NCBI RefSeq assembly: GCF_017916475.1
Contig: NZ_JAFMTB010000003.1
Location: forward strand, 346,009 to 410,008
Direction of reading: 5' to 3'
DNA length: 64,000 nt
Source of the DNA: Patulibacter sp. SYSU D01012
Lineage (GTDB): Bacteria > Actinomycetota > Thermoleophilia > Solirubrobacterales > Solirubrobacteraceae
A program made the position numbers and the translations under genes. Under the pieces are notes generated by a model. It had not been told where the DNA came from. It searched no databases and saw nothing but the letters and a program-made list of their open reading frames with translations. Shown one piece after another: positions 52,443 to 61,612 of this stretch. The first letter of the stretch is position 1. Each line of letters starts with the position of its first letter.

Positions 52443-53693
52443 ATGGCGGACCCCCTCAGCCTCGCGGACGCCCGCGCCGCCGCCGTCGCCCTGGGCGCCG
52501 CCGCCCGCACGCCGGTGCGCGAGGTCGCGCTCGCCGACGCCGCCGATCACGTGCCGGCGCACGACGTCCGCGCCGCCGGCGACCATCCGCGCTTCGACGC
52601 GTCCGCGATGGACGGCTACGCGGTGCGGGCGGCGGACACGACCGGCGCCGCGCCGGCGGACCCCGCGGTGCTGCGGCTGGTCGACGAGGCGCGCGCGGGG
52701 CACCCGGCGGATGTCGCGGTGGCTCCGGGTACCGCGCTGCGGATCAGCACGGGCGCGGCGCTGCCGGCCGGCGCCGACGCCGTCGTGCGGGCCGAGGACG
52801 CGACCGAGCGGGACGACGCGGTGCACGTCGGCGTCGCGGTCGCCCCGGGCCACGACGTGCGGGCCACCGGCGAGGACGTCGCGCGCGGGGACGTCGTCGT
52901 CCGCGCCGGCGAGACGCTGCACCCGGGGCGCCTGGCGCTGCTCGCGGGGGCCGGGGTCGACGCGCTGCACTGCCGGCGGTCGCCGACCGCGACCGTCGTC
53001 GTCACGGGCGACGAGGTCGCGCCCGGCGCGGCCGAGCTGGCCGCGGGCGCGGTCCGCGACGTGAACGGGGTCGCGATCCCGGCGCTGCTGCGGGCGGCCG
53101 GGATCGAGGTGCTCGACGTCGTGCGCGTCGGCGACGACCGCGCCGCCACCATGGCGGCCTTCGCGGCGGCGCGCGGCGACCTGGTCGTCTCGTGCGGCGG
53201 CGTCTCCGTCGGCCGGCACGACCACGTGCGGGCGGCGCTCGAGCGGCTCGGGGGCCAGGAGCACGTCGGCGCGGTGGCGCTGCAGCCCGGCAAGCCGACG
53301 TGGATCGGCGCGCTGCCGCGCCGGGCCGCCGCCGAGGACGGCGCCGTCCTGCGGCCGGTCGTGGCGCTCGTCGGCAACCCCGGCGCGGCGCTCGTGACCG
53401 CGGCGCTCTTCGCCGTGCCCCTGGCGCGCGCGATGGCCGGCGCCGCGCCGGCGCCCGTCGCCACCGCGCGGCTGGCGGAGGAGACGCGCGGCGACGGCCG
53501 CCGAGCCCGGGCGCTGCGCGCCGTGCTGGCCGACGACGGCGACGGCGGCCGCCGCGTGCACGTCCTGCCGGGCCAGCAGGCGCATCGCCTGGCGTCGCTC
53601 GCCGCCGCGGACGTGCTGGCGGTCCTGCCGCCCTCGGCCGACGTCCTGCCGGCGGGCACGCCGGTCGAGATCGTCCGCCTGCCCGCGGGCTGA
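52443..53693 (+). CDS. moeA: Molybdopterin molybdenumtransferase MoeA
   Basis: Inserts molybdate into adenylated molybdopterin. 416 residues with the MoeA landmarks: FDASAMDGYAVRAADT, LRISTGAALPAGADAVVRAE, an ATGEDVARGDVVVRAG segment, VTGDEV, RDVNGVAIPALLRAAG, SCGGVSVGRHDHVRAAL and LQPGKP. The GNPGAALVT loop is a variant of the usual GNPVSA. C-terminal beta domain present, so length is complete. The ATG follows TACGAT by 6 bp. The next gene, a GNAT acetyltransferase, starts 25 bp later. Confidence 0.94.
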   Translation: MADPLSLADARAAAVALGAAARTPVREVALADAADHVPAHDVRAAGDHPRFDASAMDGYAVRAADTTGAAPADPAVLRLVDEARAGHPADVAVAPGTALRISTGAALPAGADAVVRAEDATERDDAVHVGVAVAPGHDVRATGEDVARGDVVVRAGETLHPGRLALLAGAGVDALHCRRSPTATVVVTGDEVAPGAAELAAGAVRDVNGVAIPALLRAAGIEVLDVVRVGDDRAATMAAFAAARGDLVVSCGGVSVGRHDHVRAALERLGGQEHVGAVALQPGKPTWIGALPRRAAAEDGAVLRPVVALVGNPGAALVTAALFAVPLARAMAGAAPAPVATARLAEETRGDGRRARALRAVLADDGDGGRRVHVLPGQQAHRLASLAAADVLAVLPPSADVLPAGTPVEIVRLPAG

Positions 53694-53718
53694 GCCGCCG
53701 GCGCGCCATCATCGGGCG

Positions 53719-54186
53719 GTGACCGACGCCGCCGTCTCCCTCGTCCACGAGCCCGCCGACACGCCGGAGTCGCTGGCGCTGCAGGAGGCGTTCGTGGCCG
53801 AGGTGGTCGCGCGCTACGCCGACCGCGGCGTGGTCCGGCCGCCGATCGTCGGCGCCGACGAGGTCGCCGAGCCCGCCGGCCGCTGGGTGGTCGTGCGCCT
53901 GGACGGCCGCGCCGTGGCGTGCGGCGGCCTGCGGCCCTTCGCGGACGGGATCGTCGAGGTCAAGCGCGTGTACGTGGCCCCCGAGGCGCGCGGACGCGGG
54001 CTGTCGCGGCGGCTGATGGAGCACCTGCACGAGCAGGCGCGGGCGGCGGGCTACCGCACGCTGCGGCTCGACACGGGCGACCGACAGGCGGAGGCGCAGG
54101 CGCTGTACCGCAGCCTGGGCTACCGCGAGATCCCCGACTACAACGGCAACCGCCTGGCGACGCTCTGGTTCGAGCGGGCCGTCTGA
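53719..54186 (+). CDS. GNAT-family N-acetyltransferase
   Basis: 155-residue acetyl-CoA-dependent transferase. The acetyl-CoA loop is VAPEARGRGLSRRLMEHL (about 91-108), flanked by VVRLDGRAVACGGLRPF and the C-terminal RLDTGDRQAEAQALYRSLGY with YNGN, the standard motif A and B pattern. The acceptor is unknown. The GTG start is supported by a CATCAT box 6 bp upstream and by the beginning of coding composition. It lies 25 bp after moeA and may have its own promoter. Confidence 0.87.
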   Translation: MTDAAVSLVHEPADTPESLALQEAFVAEVVARYADRGVVRPPIVGADEVAEPAGRWVVVRLDGRAVACGGLRPFADGIVEVKRVYVAPEARGRGLSRRLMEHLHEQARAAGYRTLRLDTGDRQAEAQALYRSLGYREIPDYNGNRLATLWFERAV

Positions 54187-54209
54187 CGCGGCGCCGCCGC
54201 GGCGACCGG

Positions 54210-54226
54210 GACGGACGCCGTCCGTC
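54210..54226. terminator. Small terminator between convergent genes
   Basis: 7-bp stem GACGGAC with loop GCC, overlapping the last bases of the BenE-like gene and following the acetyltransferase gene. Confidence 0.4.
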
Positions 54227-55478
54227 AGCGCGGAGTCGCGGGGCCGGCGTCCGGCCCGCGCTCGTCGCGGGCCCGCCACCGCCGCACCAGGTGGACGGTC
54301 AGCCCGGCGAGCAGGCCCCAGAACGCGCCGCCGATGCCCAGGGCGGACGCGCCGGAGGCCGCCACGACGATCGTCGCGACCGCCTCGGGGCGGTGCGGCT
54401 CGTCGCGCAGCGCCGCGCCGAGCGCGGACTCGAGCGCCCCGAGCAGCGCGAGCCCGGCGACCGCCTCGACGAGCACCGGCGGCGTGGCGGCGACGAACGC
54501 GACCACCAGGCCGGCCAGCAGCGCCAGCGCCACGTAGGTCGCGGCGGCGGACACGGCGGCGACCCAGCGGCGCGCGCGCGGGCCGGCGTCGGGGCCCGCG
54601 ACGAGCGCCGCCGACAGCGCGGCCAGGTTGATCGCGTGGCCGCCGAGGACCGCGCCGGCCGCCGACGCCGCGCCCGTGGAGAGCAGCACCGGCCGCACGG
54701 GGGCGCGGTAGCCGAAGCTCGCCAGCACGCCGATCCCCGCCACGTTCTGCGACGCCATCGTCACGAGGAACAACGGCAGCGCGATCCCGACGATCGCCCC
54801 GAGCTCGAACCGCGGCGCCACGAACGCCGGCTGCGGCACCAGGCCCGAGGCGGGCCCCAGGCGCAGGTCGCCGGCGAGCGCCACGACCACGACGAGCGCC
54901 AGGAGCGCCCCGGGCACGGCGAGGCGCCGCGCCACGAGCGTCAGCACGCCCCACACCGCGACGACGGGCAGCGCCTGGCCCGGCAGCTCCGCCACGGCGC
55001 GGGCGGGGCCGAAGCAGACCGGCAGCAGGATCCCGGCGGTCATCGCGGCGGCCAGCGGCACGGGGATGGCGACGACGGCTCGCGCCAACGCGCCCCACAG
55101 GCCGGCCGCCGCGAGCAGGACCCCGCACACGAGGAACGCGCCGACGGCGGCGGCGAACCCGCCCGACGGCTCGCCGGCCGCGACGAGGAGCGCCGCGCCC
55201 GGCGTCGACCAGGCGACGCTCAGCGGCAGGCGCGTGCGCCACGCCAGCGCGCCCCCGACGACGCCCGCGGACAGGCTCAGGACGAGCAGCCCGGACGCCG
55301 CCTGCTCCGCGTCCGCGCCGACGGCCCGCAGCCCGGCGAGCACGACCGTCGCCGACCCGACGAAGCCGACGAGCGCGGCGACGACGCCTGCCGGCACGGG
55401 ACGCCCGCCCGCGGCGGCCGGCGGGCCCTCGGCCCCGCGGGCGTCGGACGTCGGGCTCCGGGACGACGGTGGCCGCAT
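54225..55478 (-). CDS. BenE-family transporter
   Basis: 417-residue membrane protein with about twelve hydrophobic segments, resembling the BenE benoate/H+ symporter family (the nucleobase-ascorbate transporter fold). Typical pieces are RLPLSVAWSTPGAALLVAAG, IPVPLAAAMTAGILLPVCFG, GAIVGIALPLFLVTMASQNV and LGGHAINLAALSAAL. Substrate is likely an aromatic acid or a nucleobase-like compound. It lies 55 bp after the NCS1 permease gene on the same strand and may be its co-transcribed partner in uptake. The start is the ATG before an Arg/Ser/Pro-rich tail. Confidence 0.88.
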   Translation of the reverse strand: MRPPSSRSPTSDARGAEGPPAAAGGRPVPAGVVAALVGFVGSATVVLAGLRAVGADAEQAASGLLVLSLSAGVVGGALAWRTRLPLSVAWSTPGAALLVAAGEPSGGFAAAVGAFLVCGVLLAAAGLWGALARAVVAIPVPLAAAMTAGILLPVCFGPARAVAELPGQALPVVAVWGVLTLVARRLAVPGALLALVVVVALAGDLRLGPASGLVPQPAFVAPRFELGAIVGIALPLFLVTMASQNVAGIGVLASFGYRAPVRPVLLSTGAASAAGAVLGGHAINLAALSAALVAGPDAGPRARRWVAAVSAAATYVALALLAGLVVAFVAATPPVLVEAVAGLALLGALESALGAALRDEPHRPEAVATIVVAASGASALGIGGAFWGLLAGLTVHLVRRWRARDERGPDAGPATPR

Positions 55479-55533
55479 CGCGCGAAGCGTTCCATCCGGG
55501 GGCGCGCCGCCGCGTCGCGGCCCCGGAAGGGCG

Positions 55534-57189
55534 TCAGCCGGCGGGGACGGCGTCCGGCGCGGCGGGCGGGCCGACCGCCGCGTCCCGGGCCGCCTGCCGG
55601 GCCTGGGCGTGGAAGCCCTCGCTCGTCGCGCAGGACGCGCACACCGCGTCGTGCGGCGCGACGGGGCGGCGGTCCATCTCGCGCGCCAGGTACGAGCGGT
55701 CGCAGTCCGCGCAGTGCACCCGGTCCTCCCACGGGTCGTCGACCTCGTCGGTCGGGTCGAGCGGCCGGGCCATCGCGAACCACGAGGGACGGGCGGCGAC
55801 GGTCAGCGCCGCGTACGCGCCGGCGGCCAGGACGAACGTCAGCGGCAGGCCGATCAGCTCCCACGTCTGCGACCCCGGCGTGTCGGCGATCTTCAGCACC
55901 AGGCCGACGACCGTCGCCAGCCCCCACGCGCCGACGCCGGCCGGGTTGATCCGTGGCACGCGCCCGGGCCGGAACTCGACGCGGTCCAGCGGCACCCCGG
56001 TGCGGCGCAGGTACCAGACGTGCGCCAGCGCGACGCCGACCCACGAGACGATCGCGATGCCCTGGTAGGCCAGCGCGTCGTTCACGTAGCCGAAGACGTT
56101 CGTGAGCATGAGCGCGTAGCCGATGACGCACGCGACGAGCACCCACAGCGTGCGCGGCAGCGACACGCCGGTCACCCGCGCGACGAAGCTCTGCAGGTTG
56201 GTCGACGCGACGTACAGGTTGACCGTGTTGATGCGCATCTGGGTCAGCACGATGAGCAGCAGGCCGAGCACGCCGGTCAGCCCGACGATCCGCACCGGCA
56301 GGGCGCTCTCCTGGCCCGCCAGGTCCTCCAGGCCGATGCCGAACGTCGAGACCAGCAGGATGCCGATCAGGCCGTTCACGCCGAACGTCAGCGCGTAGTA
56401 CAGCCAGCCGAACGTCACGTTGCGGTGGAAGCGCTCGTCCGCCGGCCGCGCCAGGCGGGCGAAGTCCATCGTGTAGAGCATGAGCACCCACACGCCCATG
56501 TAGGCGACGAACGCCTGCAGCCACGGCAGCGTCGTGCCGGGCGCGGCCTGCGACCCGGGCAGGAACCCGTGGTAGCCGTCCGAGACGAGCGCCCAGACGA
56601 TGACCGCGACCATCGCCACGGCGTAGAACGGCAGCATCAGGCCGTTGATGCGGTCGAGCCGCGCCCGGATGCCCTTCCACACGAGCGGGGCGGTCGAGAA
56701 GACGACGATCGCGTACCAGAGCTTCAGCGGCCCGCCGAAGAAGCTCTGCGCCGCGACGGCGACGACTGCGCCCTCGAAGACGACGTAGTAGATCGCCGTG
56801 GCGGCCAGGATCAGCGTGGGGATCGCGGCGCCGACGAAGCCGAAGATCGACCGCGAGAACAGGGCGACGGTCAGGCCGCTGCGCGACGCGGTCCGCAGGA
56901 GCACGGCGTTGACGGCGGTGTAGGCGACGATCGTCAGGCCGATGCCGATCAGCGCGTTGACGGTGCCGTACGCCAGCGCGATGAACGCGGCGAAGTACAC
57001 GTAGAAGAACGCCGTCATCACGCCGTACCACGCCATGGTGAGCTTGCCGCGCTCCAGGCGCCAGGAGCGCGGGACGACGTGGAGGGAGTAGTCCTCCGTC
57101 GCGGCCTCCTCGACGACGCGGGGGTCGTCGTGGCGCTGGACGCGCAGCGGGGCGACGGTGGGGGTGCGGGGTGGGGCTGACGTGCCCAT
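55534..57189 (-). CDS. NCS1 nucleobase/hydantoin permease with C-terminal zinc-ribbon-like motif
   Basis: 551 residues with twelve membrane segments of the NCS1 (cytosine-purine-hydantoin permease) family: the first segments FFYVYFAAFIALAYGTVNAL and TASRSGLTVALFSRSIFGFV are characteristic. It probably imports the ring compound handled by HyuAB. After about residue 480 comes an extra soluble tail with CADC and CASC (a CxxC-x20-25-CxxC zinc-ribbon arrangement), which is absent from well-known NCS1 carriers. The ATG has AGGAG 5 bp upstream. It follows hyuB beyond a large hairpin; BenE-like gene follows it. Confidence 0.88.
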   Translation of the reverse strand: MGTSAPPRTPTVAPLRVQRHDDPRVVEEAATEDYSLHVVPRSWRLERGKLTMAWYGVMTAFFYVYFAAFIALAYGTVNALIGIGLTIVAYTAVNAVLLRTASRSGLTVALFSRSIFGFVGAAIPTLILAATAIYYVVFEGAVVAVAAQSFFGGPLKLWYAIVVFSTAPLVWKGIRARLDRINGLMLPFYAVAMVAVIVWALVSDGYHGFLPGSQAAPGTTLPWLQAFVAYMGVWVLMLYTMDFARLARPADERFHRNVTFGWLYYALTFGVNGLIGILLVSTFGIGLEDLAGQESALPVRIVGLTGVLGLLLIVLTQMRINTVNLYVASTNLQSFVARVTGVSLPRTLWVLVACVIGYALMLTNVFGYVNDALAYQGIAIVSWVGVALAHVWYLRRTGVPLDRVEFRPGRVPRINPAGVGAWGLATVVGLVLKIADTPGSQTWELIGLPLTFVLAAGAYAALTVAARPSWFAMARPLDPTDEVDDPWEDRVHCADCDRSYLAREMDRRPVAPHDAVCASCATSEGFHAQARQAARDAAVGPPAAPDAVPAG

Positions 57190-57331
57190 GGGGACTCCTC
57201 GGGATGGGGTGGACCGGCCCGCCCGGACGGGCAGGGGCCGGCGGACGTCCGGCGGGACGACGACGCGGGAGGACGGGGCCCGGCGGCACGCGGCGCCGGG
57301 CGGCGAAGGGGATCGGGGCCGCGGGGCCCCG

Positions 57332-57380
57332 GCGGCCGGCGCGGCGGGGACGGACGCGATCCGTCCGCCGCGCCGGCCGC
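57332..57380 (-). terminator. Long bipartite hairpin after hyuB
   Basis: A 16-bp stem (from GCGGCCGGCGCGGCGG), two bulged G, then a further 5-bp stem closed by a 5-base CGCGA loop. It begins 8 bp after the hyuB stop and separates hyuAB from the permease gene, so it may cut permease expression or stabilise the hyuAB message. Confidence 0.7.
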
Positions 57381-57387
57381 CCGGGGC

Positions 57388-59379
57388 TCACGGGGTCGGC
57401 CACTGCTCGGCGGTGCGGCGGCGCAGCAGCGCGCGGAACTGCTCGGTGGTGCGCGGCAGCAGCTCGCCGGTGCCCCAGTCGAGGATCACGCCGTGGCGGC
57501 GCACGAGGTCCATGACGTCGAGCTCGCCGTTGCGGAAGCGCGTGGCGACCTCCTCGGGGTCCTCGTCGATCCAGCCGGCGCGCTCGATCCGCATCGCGGC
57601 GCGGGCGGCCTCGGTCGCCTCGGCGTCGACCTCGTACTCCGCGAGCTCCTCGTCGACCACGCGGATCACCACGCCGTAGTCGCGCTCGGCGCGGCGCACG
57701 GTGACGTAGCCGTCGGCGACGTCCTCGCACACGGCGTCCGGGTCGCGCTGCAGCGGGTCGCCCAGGCCGCCGCCGCCGGCGGAGGGCCGCTCGAAGCGGT
57801 CGCCGCGCTGGACGTCGACGCCCGAGAAGTTGGCGCCCAGGTAGCGCTCGCGGTCCGTGCCGCGGTTGAGCCACACGCCGTGCGGGATCGACGGCATGCC
57901 GCCGCCGATGCCCCAGGTGACCGCGCGGCCGCGGTCGCAGCAGTAGCTCATCACCGTGTGCTCGACGTCGGTGAGCGTGCCGCCCTTGCGCACGCCGCAG
58001 CCGCCGCGGTGCAGGCCGGGCCCGCCCGAGTCGGGGATGATCTCGTGCGCCGACGTCAGCACCGGCGTCAGGCGCTCCTGGCCCTCGAGCGGCTGGACCG
58101 CCAGGCCGACGCCGAAGACGGGCGACGTCGCGTTCTGGCCGTCCTTGCCGTGGCGTCCGCCCCAGCCGCCGGCCATCCAGTCGTACCACATGAAGAACGG
58201 CCGGTCGTCGCGTCGCGCGTCGCGGCCGCCGACGAGCAGGTACTCCAGGTTGAAGCAGCACGCCAGGGCCCGCTCGGGCATGAGCTGCGACCACAGCTCG
58301 AAGCCGGCCGACATGATCTTCTCGTAGGCGCCCGAGACGCAGCCGGTCACCGCGTTCGGCCAGCCGGCGTTGACGACGGTGCCCTCGGGGCCCACGTCGA
58401 CCTTGACCGCGCGGTAGAAGCCCGAGTTGAGCGGGATGTCGGGCATGAACGTCTTCGCCGACGCGATCGCGCCGGAGAACGCGACGCCGAAGCCCGAGTT
58501 GAGGAAGCTGGCGATCGCCGGGTCCGAGCCCGAGAGGTCGTAGCGGATCTCGTCGCCCTCGATCGCCATCTTCAGGCGGATCGCGACCAGGCCCTCCTCC
58601 GACGCGGGGTCCAGGTCGATGTGGTCCTCGGTCTCCCACGTGCCGTCCGGCAGCTCGGCGATGCGGGCGCGGGTCAGGCGCTCGACGTAGTCCTGCACGG
58701 CGCCGAACGCCGCGACGACCGTGCGGGCGCCGTACTTGTCGACGAGCCGGAAGACCTCCTGCTCGGCCACGCGGGTGGCCTCGATCTGGGCGTGCGCGTC
58801 GCCGACGATGTCGCCCGGCGCGCGGGTGTTGTGCGCGATGACGGCGATGACGTCGCGGCGGACCACGCCGCGGTCGACGATCCGCACCGGCGGCAGGCGC
58901 ACGCCCTCGCCGAAGTGGTCCGTCGCCGAGACGTCGAACGATCCGGGGACGGAGCCGCCCATGTCGGCCCAGTGGCCGTTGGCCTGCGCCATCGCGACGA
59001 GCTCGCCGTCGGCGAAGATCGGCCGGATCACCGAGACGTCCGAGAAGTGCGTGCCGCCGCGGTAGGGGTCGTTGACGGCGAAGACGTCGCCCTCGTGGAT
59101 GTCGCCGGCGAAGTCCTCCAGGACCGCCTTCGCCTTCAGGTGCAGGGTGCCGACGTGGACGGCGATGTCCTGGCTGCCCTGCATGATCGTGTTGCCCTCG
59201 GCGTCGCACAGCGCGCACGAGAAGTCGCGCGAGTAGATGACGAAGGAGTGGCACGTGCGGAGGATCTGCTCCGCCATCTCGTCGACGAGCGTGACGAACG
59301 AGTTCTTCAGGACCTCGAACGTGACGGGATCGAGCGCCGCGGCGTCGTCCGTGACGGCGGGGCCGGTGGCGGGGGTCAT
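57388..59379 (-). CDS. hyuB: Hydantoinase B/oxoprolinase-type subunit
   Basis: 663-residue partner of HyuA in the ATP-dependent hydantoinase/5-oxoprolinase/acetone-carboxylase superfamily. The N-terminal LDPVTFEVLKNSFVTLVDEM, HSFVIYSRDFSCALCDAEGN, GDVFAVNDPYRGGTHFSDVS and NGHWADMGGSVPGS, plus GRHGKDGQNATSPVFG and SAHEIIPDSGGPGLHRGGCG, are the conserved blocks; length is complete. It is coupled to hyuA by TGATG. With an NCS1 permease and a PucR regulator it probably opens a hydantoin or purine-breakdown ring, though related enzymes carboxylate ketones or cleave caprolactam. Confidence 0.92.
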   Translation of the reverse strand: MTPATGPAVTDDAAALDPVTFEVLKNSFVTLVDEMAEQILRTCHSFVIYSRDFSCALCDAEGNTIMQGSQDIAVHVGTLHLKAKAVLEDFAGDIHEGDVFAVNDPYRGGTHFSDVSVIRPIFADGELVAMAQANGHWADMGGSVPGSFDVSATDHFGEGVRLPPVRIVDRGVVRRDVIAVIAHNTRAPGDIVGDAHAQIEATRVAEQEVFRLVDKYGARTVVAAFGAVQDYVERLTRARIAELPDGTWETEDHIDLDPASEEGLVAIRLKMAIEGDEIRYDLSGSDPAIASFLNSGFGVAFSGAIASAKTFMPDIPLNSGFYRAVKVDVGPEGTVVNAGWPNAVTGCVSGAYEKIMSAGFELWSQLMPERALACCFNLEYLLVGGRDARRDDRPFFMWYDWMAGGWGGRHGKDGQNATSPVFGVGLAVQPLEGQERLTPVLTSAHEIIPDSGGPGLHRGGCGVRKGGTLTDVEHTVMSYCCDRGRAVTWGIGGGMPSIPHGVWLNRGTDRERYLGANFSGVDVQRGDRFERPSAGGGGLGDPLQRDPDAVCEDVADGYVTVRRAERDYGVVIRVVDEELAEYEVDAEATEAARAAMRIERAGWIDEDPEEVATRFRNGELDVMDLVRRHGVILDWGTGELLPRTTEQFRALLRRRTAEQWPTP

Positions 59380-61436
59380 CAGCTCACCTCGGTGATGTGC
59401 ATGCGGATGTTGCGCCACTCGTCGATCTCGACGAGGACGCCGGGCGGGACGAGCGTGGTGCTGTCCAGCTGGTCGATGACGGCGGGGCCCACGAACTGCA
59501 GGCCCGACGGCAGGTCGTCGCGGCGGAAGACCGGCGTGCGCTGCGGGGCGCTCTGCCCGTCGAACCAGACGTCGCGCTCGACGACGGGCTCGGGCAGCGC
59601 GGCGTCGGCGCGCTCCTCCTCGCGCGGCAGCCGGACGCGCTCGGTCTCGCCGATCGCGGTCAGCTGCAGGCGGTAGAGCTCGACCGGCGCGTCGTCGCGG
59701 CGGTACGAGAACTCGCGCTCGTGCTCGCGGTGGAACTGCTCGACCGCCGGGCCCAGGTCGGTCAGCGGCGCCTCGACGGCGACGTCCATCGAGCGCCACT
59801 GGCCCAGGTACCGCATCGCGATCGAGCGCTCCAGGCGGATCTTGTCGGCGGGGACGTTCTCGGCCTCGAGCATCGCGCGGCCCTCGGCCTCGAGCTCGGC
59901 GAACGCGGCCTCGATGTCGGCGGGCTCCGCGTCGCCGGCGGCGGCCAGGAACATCGTGGAGAGGTCGTGGCGGATGTCGACCATCAGGCAGCCGAGCGCC
60001 GACCACGCGCCGGGCCGCGGCGGCACGACGACGGTCGGGATCGACAGCTCCTTGGCGAGCGCGGCGCCGTGCAGCGCGCCGGCGCCGCCGAAGACGACGA
60101 GGGCGAACTCGCGGGGGTCGTAGCCGCGCTGCAGCGAGATCAGGCGGACCGCGTCGGCCATGTTGGCGTTGGCCACCTGCAGCATCGCGCTGGCGGCCTC
60201 GGGGACGGACAGGCCGAGCGGCTCGGCGATGCGCGTGCGGATCGCCTCCTCGGCGGGCGCCGGGTCGAGCGTCATCTCGCCGCCGGCCAGCTGGGCGCCC
60301 AGGCGGCCCAGGACGACGTTGGCGTCGGTGTTCGTCGGCTCCGTCCCGCCCTGGCCGTAGGCCGCGGGGCCGGGGACCGAGCCGGCGGACTGCGGCCCGT
60401 TGCGCAGCGACCCGGCGGCGTCGATCGTGCCGAGCGAGCCGCCGCCGGCGCCGATCGTCAGCACCTCGATCGACGGGAAGCAGATGGGGTAGCCGTACTC
60501 GACGAACCACTCGTTCGTCGTGCGCAGCTGACCGTCGTGGACGAGCGAGATGTCCGTGCTCGTGCCGCCCATGTCCAGGCCGATGGCGTTGGGGTAGCCG
60601 CAGAGCGCCGCGGTGTGCTGGCACGCGACCGCGCCGGCCGCGATGCCCGACGCCGCCAGGCGCACGGACAGCTTCTGCACCGCCTCGGGCGTCATCACCC
60701 CGCCGCCGGAGTGCAGGATCAGCAGGTCGCCGTCGTAGCCGTCGTCCTTCAGGCTCTCGCCCAGGCGGTTGACGTAGCCCGAGACGAGCGGCGAGAGGAC
60801 GGCGTTGGCGACCGTCGTGGAGAACCGCTCGTGCTCGAACAGCTCGGGCAGCACGCCGCTCGACGTCGAGACCGACACGTCCGGCAGGACCTCCTGCAGG
60901 ATGGCCGCCATCCGCTCCTCGTGCTCGGGGTTGGCGTAGGCGTTGATGAAGCAGACCGCGACCGACTCGACGCCGCGGCGGCCCAGGATGCGCGCCACCT
61001 CGCGGGCGCCCTCCTCGTCGAACGCCTCGACGACGTTGCCCTCGCAGTCGATCCGCTCGGCGACCTCGAAGCGGTCGCGCCGGCGCACGTACGGCTCGGC
61101 GTTGTCCTTGTAGGCGTCCCACAGGTCGTCGCGGGTGCCGCGGCGGATCTCGATGACGTCGCGGAAGCCCTTCGTCGTCACCATCGCCGCGCGCGGCAGG
61201 CGGCGGGTGATGAGGGCGTTCGTGGCGACCGTCGTGCCGTGGCAGAAGAGCGCCACGCGCTCCAGGTCGACGCCCGCGTGGGCGACGCCGGCCAGCACGC
61301 CGTCGATCGGGTCGGGGGTGGAGGGGACCTTCGCGACCTCGAGCGCGCCCGTGGTCTGGTCCAGCACGCAGACGTCGGTGAACGTGCCGCCGACGTCGAC
61401 GGCCACCACCGTCCTGCTGTCCTTCTCGCTGCTCAT
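59379..61436 (-). CDS. hyuA: Hydantoinase A/oxoprolinase-type subunit
   Basis: 685-residue ATP-binding subunit. Actin-like nucleotide motifs are VVAVDVGGTFTDVCVLDQ near the start and LDMGGTSTDISLVHDG about a third in; GTTVATNALITRRLPRAAMV and TIGAGGGSLGTIDAAGSLRN are also characteristic. The first gene of the hyuA-hyuB pair, with AGGAAAGGG upstream of the ATG. It is divergent from the PucR-family gene; a perfect inverted repeat CACGAACCGTTCGTG in between is the probable control site. Its last codons meet hyuB in TGATG. Confidence 0.94.
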   Translation of the reverse strand: MSSEKDSRTVVAVDVGGTFTDVCVLDQTTGALEVAKVPSTPDPIDGVLAGVAHAGVDLERVALFCHGTTVATNALITRRLPRAAMVTTKGFRDVIEIRRGTRDDLWDAYKDNAEPYVRRRDRFEVAERIDCEGNVVEAFDEEGAREVARILGRRGVESVAVCFINAYANPEHEERMAAILQEVLPDVSVSTSSGVLPELFEHERFSTTVANAVLSPLVSGYVNRLGESLKDDGYDGDLLILHSGGGVMTPEAVQKLSVRLAASGIAAGAVACQHTAALCGYPNAIGLDMGGTSTDISLVHDGQLRTTNEWFVEYGYPICFPSIEVLTIGAGGGSLGTIDAAGSLRNGPQSAGSVPGPAAYGQGGTEPTNTDANVVLGRLGAQLAGGEMTLDPAPAEEAIRTRIAEPLGLSVPEAASAMLQVANANMADAVRLISLQRGYDPREFALVVFGGAGALHGAALAKELSIPTVVVPPRPGAWSALGCLMVDIRHDLSTMFLAAAGDAEPADIEAAFAELEAEGRAMLEAENVPADKIRLERSIAMRYLGQWRSMDVAVEAPLTDLGPAVEQFHREHEREFSYRRDDAPVELYRLQLTAIGETERVRLPREEERADAALPEPVVERDVWFDGQSAPQRTPVFRRDDLPSGLQFVGPAVIDQLDSTTLVPPGVLVEIDEWRNIRMHITEVS

Positions 61437-61507
61437 CGTGCCCTTTCCTGTCGGGAGCGGGGGGCTCCGGTGGCCCGCAGTGTTCTCCCGCCGGCCTCTG
61501 GAGGACG

Positions 61508-61522
61508 CACGAACCGTTCGTG
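61508..61522. promoter_or_regulatory. Candidate PucR operator
   Basis: CACGAACCGTTCGTG: perfect 6-bp arms around CCG, in the divergent gap between hyuA and the PucR-type gene, 72 bp before hyuA and 91 bp before the regulator gene. Confidence 0.6.
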
Positions 61523-61612
61523 GGCTGCACGACGTCCGGCGGGTGGACCCGCGACGGCCGAGGGGGGAGACTGCCCCGCGACCGTCCGCCGCCCGGCGGA
61601 CCGCCTCCGCCC

